A stretch of 64,000 nucleotides of DNA from JAGQIB01 sp041393395 (GTDB taxonomy: Bacteria; ARS69). The position numbers were made by a program, and so were the translations under genes. Location of the stretch: the NCBI GenBank assembly GCA_041393395.1, contig JAWKKG010000005.1, positions 186,001 to 250,000 on the forward strand. The letters are read 5' to 3'. Under the pieces are notes generated by a model. It made no database searches and was not told the origin of the DNA. It was given only the letters and a program-made list of their open reading frames with translations. Below, one piece after another: positions 17,407 through 25,956 of the stretch (positions within the stretch are counted from its first letter, which is position 1; the number at the start of each line of letters is the position of its first letter).

Positions 17407-18447
17407 CTACCTGCGATCTCGCTTGAGGAGGACCTTCTCGAACTTCTCGAGATCGTCGAGGACCTTGCCGGCGCCGAGCACGACGCACGTGAGCGGATCC
17501 TCGACGACGTTGATCGGCAGATTCGTGCGCTCGCGCAGGTAGATGTCGAGCCCGCGCAGGAGCGCTCCACCGCCCGTCATCACGATGCCGCGATCCACGA
17601 TGTCGGCGGCGAGCTCGGGCGGCGTCTCCTCGAGCGTGCGCTTCACACCGCGGATGATCTCGTCCACCGGCTCGCGCAGCGCCTGGCGGATCTCGGTGGA
17701 ACTCACCCGCGCCGTCTTCGGGATGCCCTCGACGAGGTCGCGACCCTTCACCTCGATCTCCTCGTCCTCGATGCCGTTCGGATGCGCGGAGCCGATCGCG
17801 ATCTTGATCGCCTCGGCCGCCTGCTCGCCGATCAGCATGTTGTGCTTCTTCTTGATGTCGAGGGACACGGCCTCGTTCATCTCGTCGCCGCCGACCTTGA
17901 TCGAAGTCCGCGCGACGATGCCCGAGAGCGCGATCACCGCGACGTCGGTCGTGCCGCCGCCGATATCGATGACCATGTTCCCGGCCGGCTTCTCCACCGG
18001 CAGCCCCACTCCGATCGCCGCCGCCATCGGTTCCGTGATGATGTACACCTCGCGGACGCCCGCGTTCTCGGCGGAGTCACGCACGGCGCGCTCGTCCGAT
18101 TCGTTGATCTCGGAGGGCACCGCGATCACGGCGCGCGGTCGCACGAACGCCTTCCGACCCTGCGCCCGCTGAATGAACGCGCGCAGCATCTCCTCGGCGA
18201 TCCCGACCTTCTCGATCACGCCATCCTTGAGCGGACGGATCACCTCGATGTTTTCGGGGGCGCGGCCGAGCATCGACTTGGCCTCGGCCCCGACGGCCAG
18301 CGCGTGGTCCGAGCCGCGCTCGACGGCGACGACGCTCGGCTCGTTGAGGACGATCCCGCGTCCCTTCACGTAGACGAGGGTGTTCGCGGTCCCCAGATCG
18401 ATGGCCATGTCGGCGGACAACATGCTCCAGATCCGCGACAGCGGCAT
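17407..18447 (-). CDS. mreB: Rod-shape-determining actin homologue MreB
   Basis: A bacterial actin that forms membrane filaments and guides the elongasome. The 346-residue length is standard. The ATP-binding motifs are ADMAIDLGTANTLVYVKG (phosphate 1), MVIDIGGGTTDVAVI (phosphate 2) and IVMTGGGALLRGLD (adenosine). The N-terminal MPLSRIWSMLS is a plausible amphipathic membrane anchor. The ATG has AAGGGGAGCG upstream. It leads a nine-gene run (to 9881) with gaps of at most 41 bases, so mreB probably carries the main promoter. Confidence 0.97.
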   Translation of the reverse strand: MPLSRIWSMLSADMAIDLGTANTLVYVKGRGIVLNEPSVVAVERGSDHALAVGAEAKSMLGRAPENIEVIRPLKDGVIEKVGIAEEMLRAFIQRAQGRKAFVRPRAVIAVPSEINESDERAVRDSAENAGVREVYIITEPMAAAIGVGLPVEKPAGNMVIDIGGGTTDVAVIALSGIVARTSIKVGGDEMNEAVSLDIKKKHNMLIGEQAAEAIKIAIGSAHPNGIEDEEIEVKGRDLVEGIPKTARVSSTEIRQALREPVDEIIRGVKRTLEETPPELAADIVDRGIVMTGGGALLRGLDIYLRERTNLPINVVEDPLTCVVLGAGKVLDDLEKFEKVLLKRDRR

Positions 18448-18552
18448 TCGCTCCCCTTCTTCTGCCCGGACAAACGCACGGGCGACGGCACCCGGAAACG
18501 TCCAGGTGGTTGAAAAGACGCGACTTCCAGCGTTTTTCGCGGGAACGGCGGC

Positions 18553-18581
18553 AGTCTAAGTCCTGATCGGCAAACGATCCA
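18553..18581 (-). promoter_or_regulatory. Candidate promoter of the mre operon
   Basis: On the minus strand, TGGATC and TAGACT are separated by 17 bases and sit about 105 bases before mreB. The -10 matches the consensus at four of six positions and the -35 at three. The divergent spacer 18448-18759 (312 bases) between mreB and the ankyrin-like gene has no gene and nothing else I can identify. Confidence 0.3.
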
Positions 18582-18759
18582 CAGGAATCAAGGGGAGATC
18601 CACCGAAAGGACAATTCCCGTCCGCCGCTGGTTTCGTCCGCCGTTCGATCCCCGTCCTGCCGCCGGTCGTCCCGCCGGGCCGAACCGACGCGGGAAGTGC
18701 GGGTACTCTCGGCATTGCCACGTCGCAGTCTCACCCGCCGTGCTCTCCCGGAGGATCCC

Positions 18760-19572
18760 TTGCCGACTCTCTCCCGCCGCGACCTTCTCCACCGTGCACC
18801 CGCGGTGGGACTGGGATGGACCGCGTTGCTCGGACTCCCGAATCTCGCCCGCGCCGAATCGCCCGACGACGGGTCCGATCTCCCGTCGACGTTCCCCGCC
18901 CAGGACCCGGATCTCGCCCGCGAGGTCGTCGGGCTCGCGCACCGGGACCTCGGTGGAGTCCGCGCGCTCGTCGAGGCTCGCCCGGCTCTCGCGAAGGCCA
19001 CGATCGACTGGGGGTTCGGCGACTGGGAAACGGCGCTCGGCGCCGCGTCGCACGTGGGGCGGCGGGACATCGCGGAGTTCCTGCTCCGGCACGGCGCGCG
19101 CCCGGACCTGTTCACGTTCGCGATGCTCGGGAATCTCGCCGCCGTCCGCGCGATGGTCGACGGGAGTCCGGAGATGCGCCGGCTGCACGGGCCCCACGGG
19201 ATCACGCTGCTGCAGCACGCGCGCAACGGGGAAGCGACGGAGGTCGTGGAGTACCTCGAATCCCTCGGCGACGCGGATCCGCGGTACCGCGACGAGCCGC
19301 TCACCGACGCCGACCGCACCGCCCTGCTCGGCGAGTATCCGTTCGGGCCGGGACCCGACGACGTTCTGGTCGTGCGCGAGGCCATGGGCGGCGTCGGCAT
19401 CCTGAAGCGGGGCGGAGTCGTCCGTCGCCTGTTCCACCAGGGCGACCTGGCGTTCCACCCCGCGGGGGCGCCGGCCGTGCAGGTGCGATTCGAGCGCGAG
19501 GGCGACATGTGCCGCCGGGTACACGTCGCCGATGCGGCGATTCACGTCACCGGGGTGCGAGCGGCGGGCTGA
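18760..19572 (+). CDS. Tat-exported ankyrin-repeat-like protein, function unknown
   Basis: A 270-residue protein whose N terminus LSRRDLLHRAPAVGLGW is a twin-arginine signal (S-R-R-x-L-L) followed by a hydrophobic stretch ending at LARA. It should therefore be exported folded. The middle has helix pairs of ankyrin style (DLGGVRALVEARPALAK, GDWETALGAASHVGRRDIAEFLLRHGARPD, NLAAVRAMVDGSP). A short beta-rich tail may be a separate domain. I favour the TTG at 18760 because GGAGGA lies five bases before it and it begins exactly at the signal peptide; a start 63 bases upstream would add an Arg-rich stretch. Its partner or ligand is unknown. It is transcribed alone and ends 24 bases from purF, tail to tail. 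Confidence 0.65.
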   Translation: MPTLSRRDLLHRAPAVGLGWTALLGLPNLARAESPDDGSDLPSTFPAQDPDLAREVVGLAHRDLGGVRALVEARPALAKATIDWGFGDWETALGAASHVGRRDIAEFLLRHGARPDLFTFAMLGNLAAVRAMVDGSPEMRRLHGPHGITLLQHARNGEATEVVEYLESLGDADPRYRDEPLTDADRTALLGEYPFGPGPDDVLVVREAMGGVGILKRGGVVRRLFHQGDLAFHPAGAPAVQVRFEREGDMCRRVHVADAAIHVTGVRAAG

Positions 19573-19596
19573 CGCGCGGACGGACCGGAGCCCGGC

Positions 19597-21024
19597 TCAG
19601 CGGACCGGCGCCTCCAGGTCGTGCTTGCTCGGCGCCCGCTTGAACGCCACGGGATAGTCGCCCGTGAAGCACGCCGCGCACGCTCCCTGGCCGCCGGCCC
19701 CGCGGACCGTCTCCAGCATGCGGGCGGCCGAGAGGTAGCCGAGCGAGTCCACGCCGATCGCTTCGCGGATCTGCTCCACGGAGCGTCCGTGCGCCACGAG
19801 CTCCTCGCGCGTCGGCATGTCGATCCCGTAGTAGCACGGGCTCGTGACGGGCGGCGAGCTCACCCGGAAGTGGATCTCGCGCGCTCCCGCCTCGCGGATC
19901 ATGCGCATGAGGTTGCGGCTCGTCGTGCCGCGCACCACCGAGTCGTCCACGACCACCACGCGCTTGCCTTCCACGGATTCCCGCACGACGTTGAACTTCA
20001 GGCGCACGCCGAGATTCCGCAGCGACTGGGTGGGACTGATGAAGGTGCGGCCCACGTAGTGGTTCCGGATCAGGCCGTGGTCGAGCGGGATCCCGGATTC
20101 GTGCGAGTAGCCGAGCGCGGCCGCATTCGACGAGTCGGGCACCGACATCACGAGATCGGCCTCGGCCGGATGCTCCTGCGCGAGCGCCCGGCCGAGCGCC
20201 ACCCGGATCGGTCCCACGCCCCGCCCGAAGCAGCGCGAGTCCGGTCGCGCGAAGTACACGTGCTCGAACACGCACTCGGCCCGCGGCACCGCGGATCCGA
20301 CGCGATGCGAGCAGATCCCGCGCGAGTCGATCACCACCATCTCGCCGGGTTCGATCTCGCGCACGTACCGCGCATTCAGGATGTCGAGCGCGCAGCTCTC
20401 GGACGCGAGGACCTTCGCGCCGTCCAGCTCGCCGAGACACAGCGGGCGGATGCCGTGGGGATCGCGGATCCCGATCAGTCGATCCGGAGTCAGGGCGACG
20501 AGCGAGTACGCGCCGCGCACACGGGAGAGCGCCTGCTTGATGCGACCCTCGAGGTCGTCGGGGCGCGCGCGCGCGATCAGGTGGACGATGACCTCGGAGT
20601 CCACGGTGGACTGGAAGATCGAGCCGACGTGCTCGCACTCCTCGCGGACCTCGCGCGCGTTCACGAGGTTCCCGTTGTGCGCGATGGCGATCGCGCCGTC
20701 GCGGTAGGACGCCACGAGCGGTTGCAGATTCGACACGTGGTCGGAGCCGCTGGTGGAGTACCGGTTGTGGCCGATCGCGGCCCGGCCCGGGAGCTGGGTG
20801 AACACGTCGCCGGCGAACACGTCGGACACGAGGCCGCGGCCGCGATGGACATGGAGGCGCCTCCCGTCCGTCGAGCAGATGCCGGCCCCCTCCTGCCCGC
20901 GATGCTGCAACGCGTGCAGGCCGAGGTACGTGTGCCAGGCCGCCTCCGGATGATCGAAGATCCCGAACACGCCGCACTTCTCGTGCATCCCGTCGCCGTC
21001 CGCGAGCCCGATTCGCTCCGTCAC
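19597..21024 (-). CDS. purF: Amidophosphoribosyltransferase
   Basis: Makes phosphoribosylamine from PRPP and glutamine, the first committed step of purine synthesis. The 475-residue protein has an N-terminal Ntn glutaminase with the catalytic Cys at residue 17 (HEKCGVFGIF), so a 16-residue propeptide must be removed. The phosphoribosyltransferase half has VVVVDDSVVRGTTS, the PRPP loop. The GTG start overlaps the upstream stop (GTGA) with GGAGGG seven bases before it; an internal ATG at 20988 is an alternative. It is the last gene of a nine-gene minus-strand run. Confidence 0.95.
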   Translation of the reverse strand: MTERIGLADGDGMHEKCGVFGIFDHPEAAWHTYLGLHALQHRGQEGAGICSTDGRRLHVHRGRGLVSDVFAGDVFTQLPGRAAIGHNRYSTSGSDHVSNLQPLVASYRDGAIAIAHNGNLVNAREVREECEHVGSIFQSTVDSEVIVHLIARARPDDLEGRIKQALSRVRGAYSLVALTPDRLIGIRDPHGIRPLCLGELDGAKVLASESCALDILNARYVREIEPGEMVVIDSRGICSHRVGSAVPRAECVFEHVYFARPDSRCFGRGVGPIRVALGRALAQEHPAEADLVMSVPDSSNAAALGYSHESGIPLDHGLIRNHYVGRTFISPTQSLRNLGVRLKFNVVRESVEGKRVVVVDDSVVRGTTSRNLMRMIREAGAREIHFRVSSPPVTSPCYYGIDMPTREELVAHGRSVEQIREAIGVDSLGYLSAARMLETVRGAGGQGACAACFTGDYPVAFKRAPSKHDLEAPVR

Positions 21025-21518
21025 GCGATCACCCTCCAGCGAATCTCCTGGGAGTGGGGATTCGCGAGGGCACCGGCCCCCCGCTCTCCCTCACCCACGA
21101 GACGACGGGCCAGCGACTCGGCGGCGGCCCGATCTGCCTCGAGATCGATCGTCCAGACCACCGAATGCGCCACCGCGGATACGCTGCGCAGGCCTCGTCG
21201 CTCGCGCACCGCGCGGAGGACGGAACGACCGAGCGCATCCACGCGATCGTGCACCTCGATCTCGAGTCGAGTGCCGCGCGGGGCCGCCTCGGCGTCCTCT
21301 TCCCAGCGCCAGCGGTGGACGTTCGGATTCACGACCAGCGTCGTGTCCTCGAGAATCGCCTGCACATCCGCGCGGGAATCCCCGCCGGCGACGTCGAACG
21401 ACCAGCGCTCCGCGCGATCGATCGCGAGCAGCGGCGCCGAGTCCGCGAGCAGCAGATCCTCGGCCGCGTCGCGAACGAGATCGCGCGTCTTTCGATGCAC
21501 CCGGGCGACGAGACTCAC
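21021..21518 (-). CDS. Tandem PurS-like protein (FGAM synthetase subunit, apparent duplication)
   Basis: A 165-residue protein between purQ and purF, where purS is normally found, but twice the usual 80-85 residues. The second half (EVHDRVDALGRSVLRAVRE ... VSAVAHSVVWTIDLEADRAAAESLARRLVGE ... ALANP) follows the PurS layout, including the family's terminal L-x-NP-x-hydrophobic motif. The first half repeats the pattern more loosely (RVHRKTRDLVRDAAEDLL ... WSFDVAG ... TTLVVNP). I infer two fused PurS units that bridge PurL and PurQ, as a PurS dimer does elsewhere. The N-terminal halves lack the usual LKxGVLDPQG wording, so the assignment rests on position, length and the NP motifs. The GTG start overlaps the purQ stop, with GAGGAGGG upstream. 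Confidence 0.6.
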   Translation of the reverse strand: MSLVARVHRKTRDLVRDAAEDLLLADSAPLLAIDRAERWSFDVAGGDSRADVQAILEDTTLVVNPNVHRWRWEEDAEAAPRGTRLEIEVHDRVDALGRSVLRAVRERRGLRSVSAVAHSVVWTIDLEADRAAAESLARRLVGEGERGAGALANPHSQEIRWRVIA

Positions 21519-22285
21519 GCGGCGGCCCTCCTCAGCAGATCCGCGAATGCCGTGAAGAAGCGACGTCCGGGGCCGGGGGCGTCGCGGAATCCGCTGCGCT
21601 TCGCCTCGCGCCATTCGCCCTCCACCGCCACCGGCACCTGGAACGCCCAGTTCGCGCGCTCCGGGTGCGGCATGATCGCCAGCACGTTGCCCTCCGGATT
21701 CCGGATCGCCGCCGCGTTGTCGAACGCGCCGTTCGGATTCACGGGCCAGGCCCGGGTGATCCTTCCGTTCGGCTCGCAGTAGCGCGCGGCGATCAGGCCG
21801 CGGTCGCCGATCGCCCGCTCCACCGCGGGATCGCGCGTGACGAATCGCCCTTCCGCGTGCGCGAACGGCAGCGGCATCGGTTCCGGGAACAGATCTCCCA
21901 CGAGCCAGCGCCAGTCGCAGTAATAGCCGACGCGCTGCCCGGAGTCGTTCAGCGCGAGCGCCATCTCCACGCGTCCCGGGTGCAGGCCCGGGACGAGCCC
22001 CGTCTCGAGCAGGACCTGGGCGCCGTTGCAGATGCCGGCGACCGGACGGCCGGCCTCCGCCGCGCGCACGATCCGCTCCATCACGGGCAGGTGTGCCGCC
22101 ACGACGCCGGCGCGAATGCGGTCCTCGTACGAGAACCCGCCGGGCAGGAGAAAGCCGTCGAACGCGTCGAGCCGGTCGGGCTCGTTCGCACGCACGATCT
22201 CCGCCGCGAGCCCCACGCTCTCCAGCGCGCGCACGGATTCGCTCTCGCAGTTCATACCGGGAAACAGGACGACCGCCACCCGCAT
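21515..22285 (-). CDS. purQ: Phosphoribosylformylglycinamidine synthase, glutaminase subunit
   Basis: Releases ammonia from glutamine for the PurL subunit. The 256-residue class-I glutamine amidotransferase has VVLFPGMNCE at the start, LLPGGFSYEDRIRAG, the nucleophile Cys in GICNGAQVLLETGL, and the His/Glu pair in AIMPHPERANW. Length fits stand-alone PurQ, slightly longer than the 220-230 typical of Gram-positives. The ATG lies one base after the purL stop and has CGGAGGATGG upstream. Confidence 0.93.
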   Translation of the reverse strand: MRVAVVLFPGMNCESESVRALESVGLAAEIVRANEPDRLDAFDGFLLPGGFSYEDRIRAGVVAAHLPVMERIVRAAEAGRPVAGICNGAQVLLETGLVPGLHPGRVEMALALNDSGQRVGYYCDWRWLVGDLFPEPMPLPFAHAEGRFVTRDPAVERAIGDRGLIAARYCEPNGRITRAWPVNPNGAFDNAAAIRNPEGNVLAIMPHPERANWAFQVPVAVEGEWREAKRSGFRDAPGPGRRFFTAFADLLRRAAA

Positions 22286-22286
22286 G

Positions 22287-24653
22287 CTATTCCATCCTCC
22301 GGGCGAAAGAGGCACCGTGGGCTCGCTCGAGCTCCTCGGCGCGGAACTCCAGGACGTCCGTACCGTGCACCCGCAGCACCGGGTCGGCGGTGACCTCGCC
22401 GATCACGACGTGCGGTACATCGGCGAGCACCGCGGGCAAGTCCCCGGGCGGGAGCTCGAGGACGTACGCGCCGGTCTCGCTGAACAGCTTCTCGAAGTCG
22501 CTCTCGCCGGGCAGCGCGGAAAGGTCGATGCGCAGCCCGAGGCGTGCGCGATCCCACCCGCCGAGCATCATCTCCGCGAGCGTCACGAACAGGCCGCCGG
22601 CCGAGACGTCGTGGGCAGCGCGCGTGACGCCGGCCTCGGCCAGGGCCAGCACCGCGCGGCCACAACGTCGTTCGAGCGCGAAGTCGGGGCGCGGAACGTC
22701 GCCGCGCCCGCGCTGACCGAGCAACCACGACACTTCGGAGCCGCCGAGCTCGCGGCGTCGCTCGCCCACCAGCACGATCCGGTCGCCGGCCGCGGCGAGC
22801 GCGAGCGACGTCGCCCGGGAGGCGTCCGGCAGGACTCCGAGGCAGCACACGATCGGCGACGGGGGCACCGCGCGTCCCGTCGAGGACTCGTTGTAGAGGC
22901 TCACGTTGCCGCTCACGAACGGCAGCGCCTCCGGCTCGTCCAGCTCGAGCGTACCGATGCCGCGCGCCGCATCGGAGAGACCGCGCACCGCATCGACGAA
23001 GTCGCGGTACACCTCCGGCTTCTCGGGATTGCCGAAGTTCAGGCAATCCGTGAGCGCACGCGGCCGCGCGCCGACACACACCACGTTGCGCACGGACTCC
23101 GCGATCGCGGTGGCGCCGCCGCACCAGGCGTCGAGCTCGCCGTAGCGGGGATTGCCGTCGGCCGCGAGCGCCACGCCGATCGGAGCACCGGGCACGGGGA
23201 GCGACACCCCCGCATCCGCCTCACCCGGTCGGAAGTAGGTCTCGCCGCGGACCTCCTGGTCGTAGTGCGAATACAGCTCGCGCTTGGACGCGATGTTCGG
23301 CGAGGCGAGCACTTCCAGCGCGAGCGTCCGCAGCTTCTGCGTGTCCCCGGACCAGCTCACGTCTTCCCGTACGCGCTCGCGCGGATCCGCCGCGAACCGC
23401 TGCGCGACGACGCCGGCCGTGATGTCCTCCGTCCGCGCCTCGGCGACGATCTCGCCGTGCCAGCGCACGCGCATCACGTCCTCTTCCGGCAGGAACCGGC
23501 CGATCACCGTGGCGGCGGCACCGCGACTCACCTTGGGAAGCTCGTGCACCTCGTTGTAGATCCGCACGACTTCCGGCGCGAACCAGCGTGGAACCGCCCA
23601 GCCGAAGCGCTCCTGCGTCTCCGCGCACGCGATGATCTCCGGTGGGAGCCCGGTCTCCTGGAGGTGCACGCGCTCGAGGTCGAGTTCCACGCCCACCCCA
23701 CCCGAGTGGGCGATCTCGGAGGACAGGCACGCGATGCCGCCGGCGCCGAGGTCCTTGAAGCCCACGGCGATGCCCCGCTCCGCCGCCACCTCGAGCACCT
23801 CGAGCGTGGCGTTCCGGAGCACGCGCTTGAGGAACGGGTCCGGCACCTGGACCGCGGACCGGTTGTCCTCCTCCGCGTCCAGGATGCGCGACGCCATGGC
23901 CGCGCCGCCGAAACCCGAGGAGTCCGTGCCCTTGCCCACGAGCACGAGATCGTACGGCTCGTTCCGCGCCTCGGCCGGCACCGCGCTGTGCACGAGGCGA
24001 TCCGTACGCATCACGCCGGCACAGATCACGTTGACGAGGCAGTTGTCGTCGTACCCGGGATGGAAGACGGTCTCGCCGCCCAGGTTCGGGATGCCGAGCG
24101 GGTTGCCGTAGCCCGCGATTCCCTCCACCACGCCGAGCATGATCTCCCGGCACCGCTCCGCGTTCGGGCCGTCCAGATCGCCGAAGCGGAGCGAGTCGAG
24201 TGTGCAGAACACGTCGGCGCCCATGCAGTAGACGTCGCGCACGATGCCGCCGATTCCGGTGGCCGCGCCCTCGTAGGGGACGACCTGGCTCGGATGGTTG
24301 TGACTCTCGTGTCCGATCGCCACCGACCACTCCACGCCGTCGTGAGTGCCGATCGAGACCACGCCCGCGTCTTCCACGGGACCGAGCACCACGAAGCGGC
24401 CGGTCGTCGGCAGGTACTTCTTGAGGACGGGCTTGCTCGACTTGTACGAGCAGTGCTCGGACCACATCGTGTCGAACAGGTGCGCCTCGAGCAGCGTGGG
24501 ATCGCGACCGAGCAGACGCGCGAGGTCGCGCGCCTCCTCGCGCGTGAAGGACAGTCCGTTCTCCGCGACCTGGCGCCGGATCAGATCGTCCGAGCCGTCC
24601 GTGAAGGCGAGACGCCGGACTTCCGCGCCGGCTTTCGTCCCGTCAGCGGGCAA
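22287..24653 (-). CDS. purL: Phosphoribosylformylglycinamidine synthase, synthetase subunit (small type)
   Basis: Converts FGAR to FGAM using ATP and ammonia from PurQ. The 788-residue length shows the small PurL, which needs separate PurQ and PurS; both are encoded just downstream. Motifs include FDTMWSEHCSYK, AIGHESHNHPSQVVPYEGAATGIGG, GGETVFHPGYDDN, DLGAGGIACLSSEIA and AAHDVSAGGLFVTLAEM. It starts at a TTG (24653) with GAGGAGG six bases upstream, overlapping the purB end by 11 bases. Confidence 0.95.
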   Translation of the reverse strand: MPADGTKAGAEVRRLAFTDGSDDLIRRQVAENGLSFTREEARDLARLLGRDPTLLEAHLFDTMWSEHCSYKSSKPVLKKYLPTTGRFVVLGPVEDAGVVSIGTHDGVEWSVAIGHESHNHPSQVVPYEGAATGIGGIVRDVYCMGADVFCTLDSLRFGDLDGPNAERCREIMLGVVEGIAGYGNPLGIPNLGGETVFHPGYDDNCLVNVICAGVMRTDRLVHSAVPAEARNEPYDLVLVGKGTDSSGFGGAAMASRILDAEEDNRSAVQVPDPFLKRVLRNATLEVLEVAAERGIAVGFKDLGAGGIACLSSEIAHSGGVGVELDLERVHLQETGLPPEIIACAETQERFGWAVPRWFAPEVVRIYNEVHELPKVSRGAAATVIGRFLPEEDVMRVRWHGEIVAEARTEDITAGVVAQRFAADPRERVREDVSWSGDTQKLRTLALEVLASPNIASKRELYSHYDQEVRGETYFRPGEADAGVSLPVPGAPIGVALAADGNPRYGELDAWCGGATAIAESVRNVVCVGARPRALTDCLNFGNPEKPEVYRDFVDAVRGLSDAARGIGTLELDEPEALPFVSGNVSLYNESSTGRAVPPSPIVCCLGVLPDASRATSLALAAAGDRIVLVGERRRELGGSEVSWLLGQRGRGDVPRPDFALERRCGRAVLALAEAGVTRAAHDVSAGGLFVTLAEMMLGGWDRARLGLRIDLSALPGESDFEKLFSETGAYVLELPPGDLPAVLADVPHVVIGEVTADPVLRVHGTDVLEFRAEELERAHGASFARRME

Positions 24654-25956
24654 GGGCGGCCTCCTCGATGCCGATGCGCTCGAACACGCGGTCCACGTTC
24701 CGCAGCGACCGCTCGAGCGAGATCGCCGCGTCGATCTCCTTCTCGGACAGGACTTCCCGGATCGACGGATCGGCCAGCGCGGCCTCCCGGAACGACACGC
24801 CGTCGTCCCAGACCCGCGCCCCGGCGGCCTGCACGGCGCGGTACGCCTCGCCGCGGGTGCGACCCTTGCGGATCAGATCGAGAAGCAGGTTCTGCGAGAA
24901 CACGAGTCCGCGCATCCGCTCCAGGTTCGCCTGCATGTTCTCCGGGTACACCACGAGCGCGTCCACGAGTGCCGTCGTCTTGGCGAGCAGGTAGTCGAGC
25001 AGGATGCAGCCGTCCGGCAGGATGACGCGCTCGGCCGACGAGTGCGAGATGTCGCGCTCGTGCCACAGCGCCACGTTCTCGAGCGCGACCTGCAGGTTGC
25101 CACGCAGTACCCGGGCGAGTCCGCAGATCCGCTCGCACAGAATCGGATTCCGCTTGTGCGGCATGGAAGACGATCCGGTCTGCTTGCTCGTGAACTGCTC
25201 CTGCACCTCGCGGACCTCGGTCCGGTGCAGGTGGCGGACCTCCAGCGCGAGCTTCTCCAGGGTGGCGCCGATCACCGCGAGCGCGAACGCGTACTCCGCG
25301 TGCCGATCGCGCTGCAGGATCTGGGTGGAGATCGGGGCGGGCGTGAGCCCGAGACGTCGGCACGCGAACTCCTCGATCGAGGGATCGAGGTGCGCGAACG
25401 TACCGACCGCGCCCGAGATCTTCCCGACGGACATGCCTTCCACCGCGTGCACGAGCCGCTCGCGATCCCGCTCCAGCTCCTTCCAGAACACGGCGAGCTT
25501 CAGCCCGAACGTCGTGGGCTCGGCGTGCACGCCGTGCGTGCGACCGATCATCGGCGTGTGACGGTGCTCGCGGGCCCGCCGCGCGATCGCGTCGCGCAGG
25601 CGGTCCACGCCGGCGATCAGGTGCTGCCCCGCCTCCTTCAGCAGGATCGCCCAGCCGGTATCGACGACGTCGGAGCTCGTCACGCCGAGGTGGACCCAGC
25701 GCGCCGCCTCCCCCGCGGTCTCCGAGACGTTGCGCAGGAACGCCACCACGTCGTGGTTCGTCTCCCGCTCGATCTCCGCGATCCGCGCCGCGTCGACGCG
25801 CGCGTCGCGCCGCACCGTGGCGACGTCTTCCGCCGGCACCTCGCCGGCGTCCGCGAGCGCTTCCAGGATCGCGACCTCGATCGCGAGCCAGGTCTCGAAC
25901 TTCCGCTGGTCCGTGAACAGCCCCGCCATTTCGGGACGCGAATAGCGATCGATCAT
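24643..25956 (-). CDS. purB: Adenylosuccinate lyase
   Basis: Cleaves SAICAR to AICAR and adenylosuccinate to AMP. The 437-residue member of the fumarase/aspartase superfamily has RTHGVHAEPTTFGLK (first catalytic His region), the superfamily signature GSSSMPHKRNPILCE with the mobile catalytic Ser loop, and SSAERVILPDGCILLDY. Length and motifs match the Bacillus/Thermotoga type. The ATG start overlaps the protease stop by four bases. Confidence 0.95.
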   Translation of the reverse strand: MIDRYSRPEMAGLFTDQRKFETWLAIEVAILEALADAGEVPAEDVATVRRDARVDAARIAEIERETNHDVVAFLRNVSETAGEAARWVHLGVTSSDVVDTGWAILLKEAGQHLIAGVDRLRDAIARRAREHRHTPMIGRTHGVHAEPTTFGLKLAVFWKELERDRERLVHAVEGMSVGKISGAVGTFAHLDPSIEEFACRRLGLTPAPISTQILQRDRHAEYAFALAVIGATLEKLALEVRHLHRTEVREVQEQFTSKQTGSSSMPHKRNPILCERICGLARVLRGNLQVALENVALWHERDISHSSAERVILPDGCILLDYLLAKTTALVDALVVYPENMQANLERMRGLVFSQNLLLDLIRKGRTRGEAYRAVQAAGARVWDDGVSFREAALADPSIREVLSEKEIDAAISLERSLRNVDRVFERIGIEEAALAR

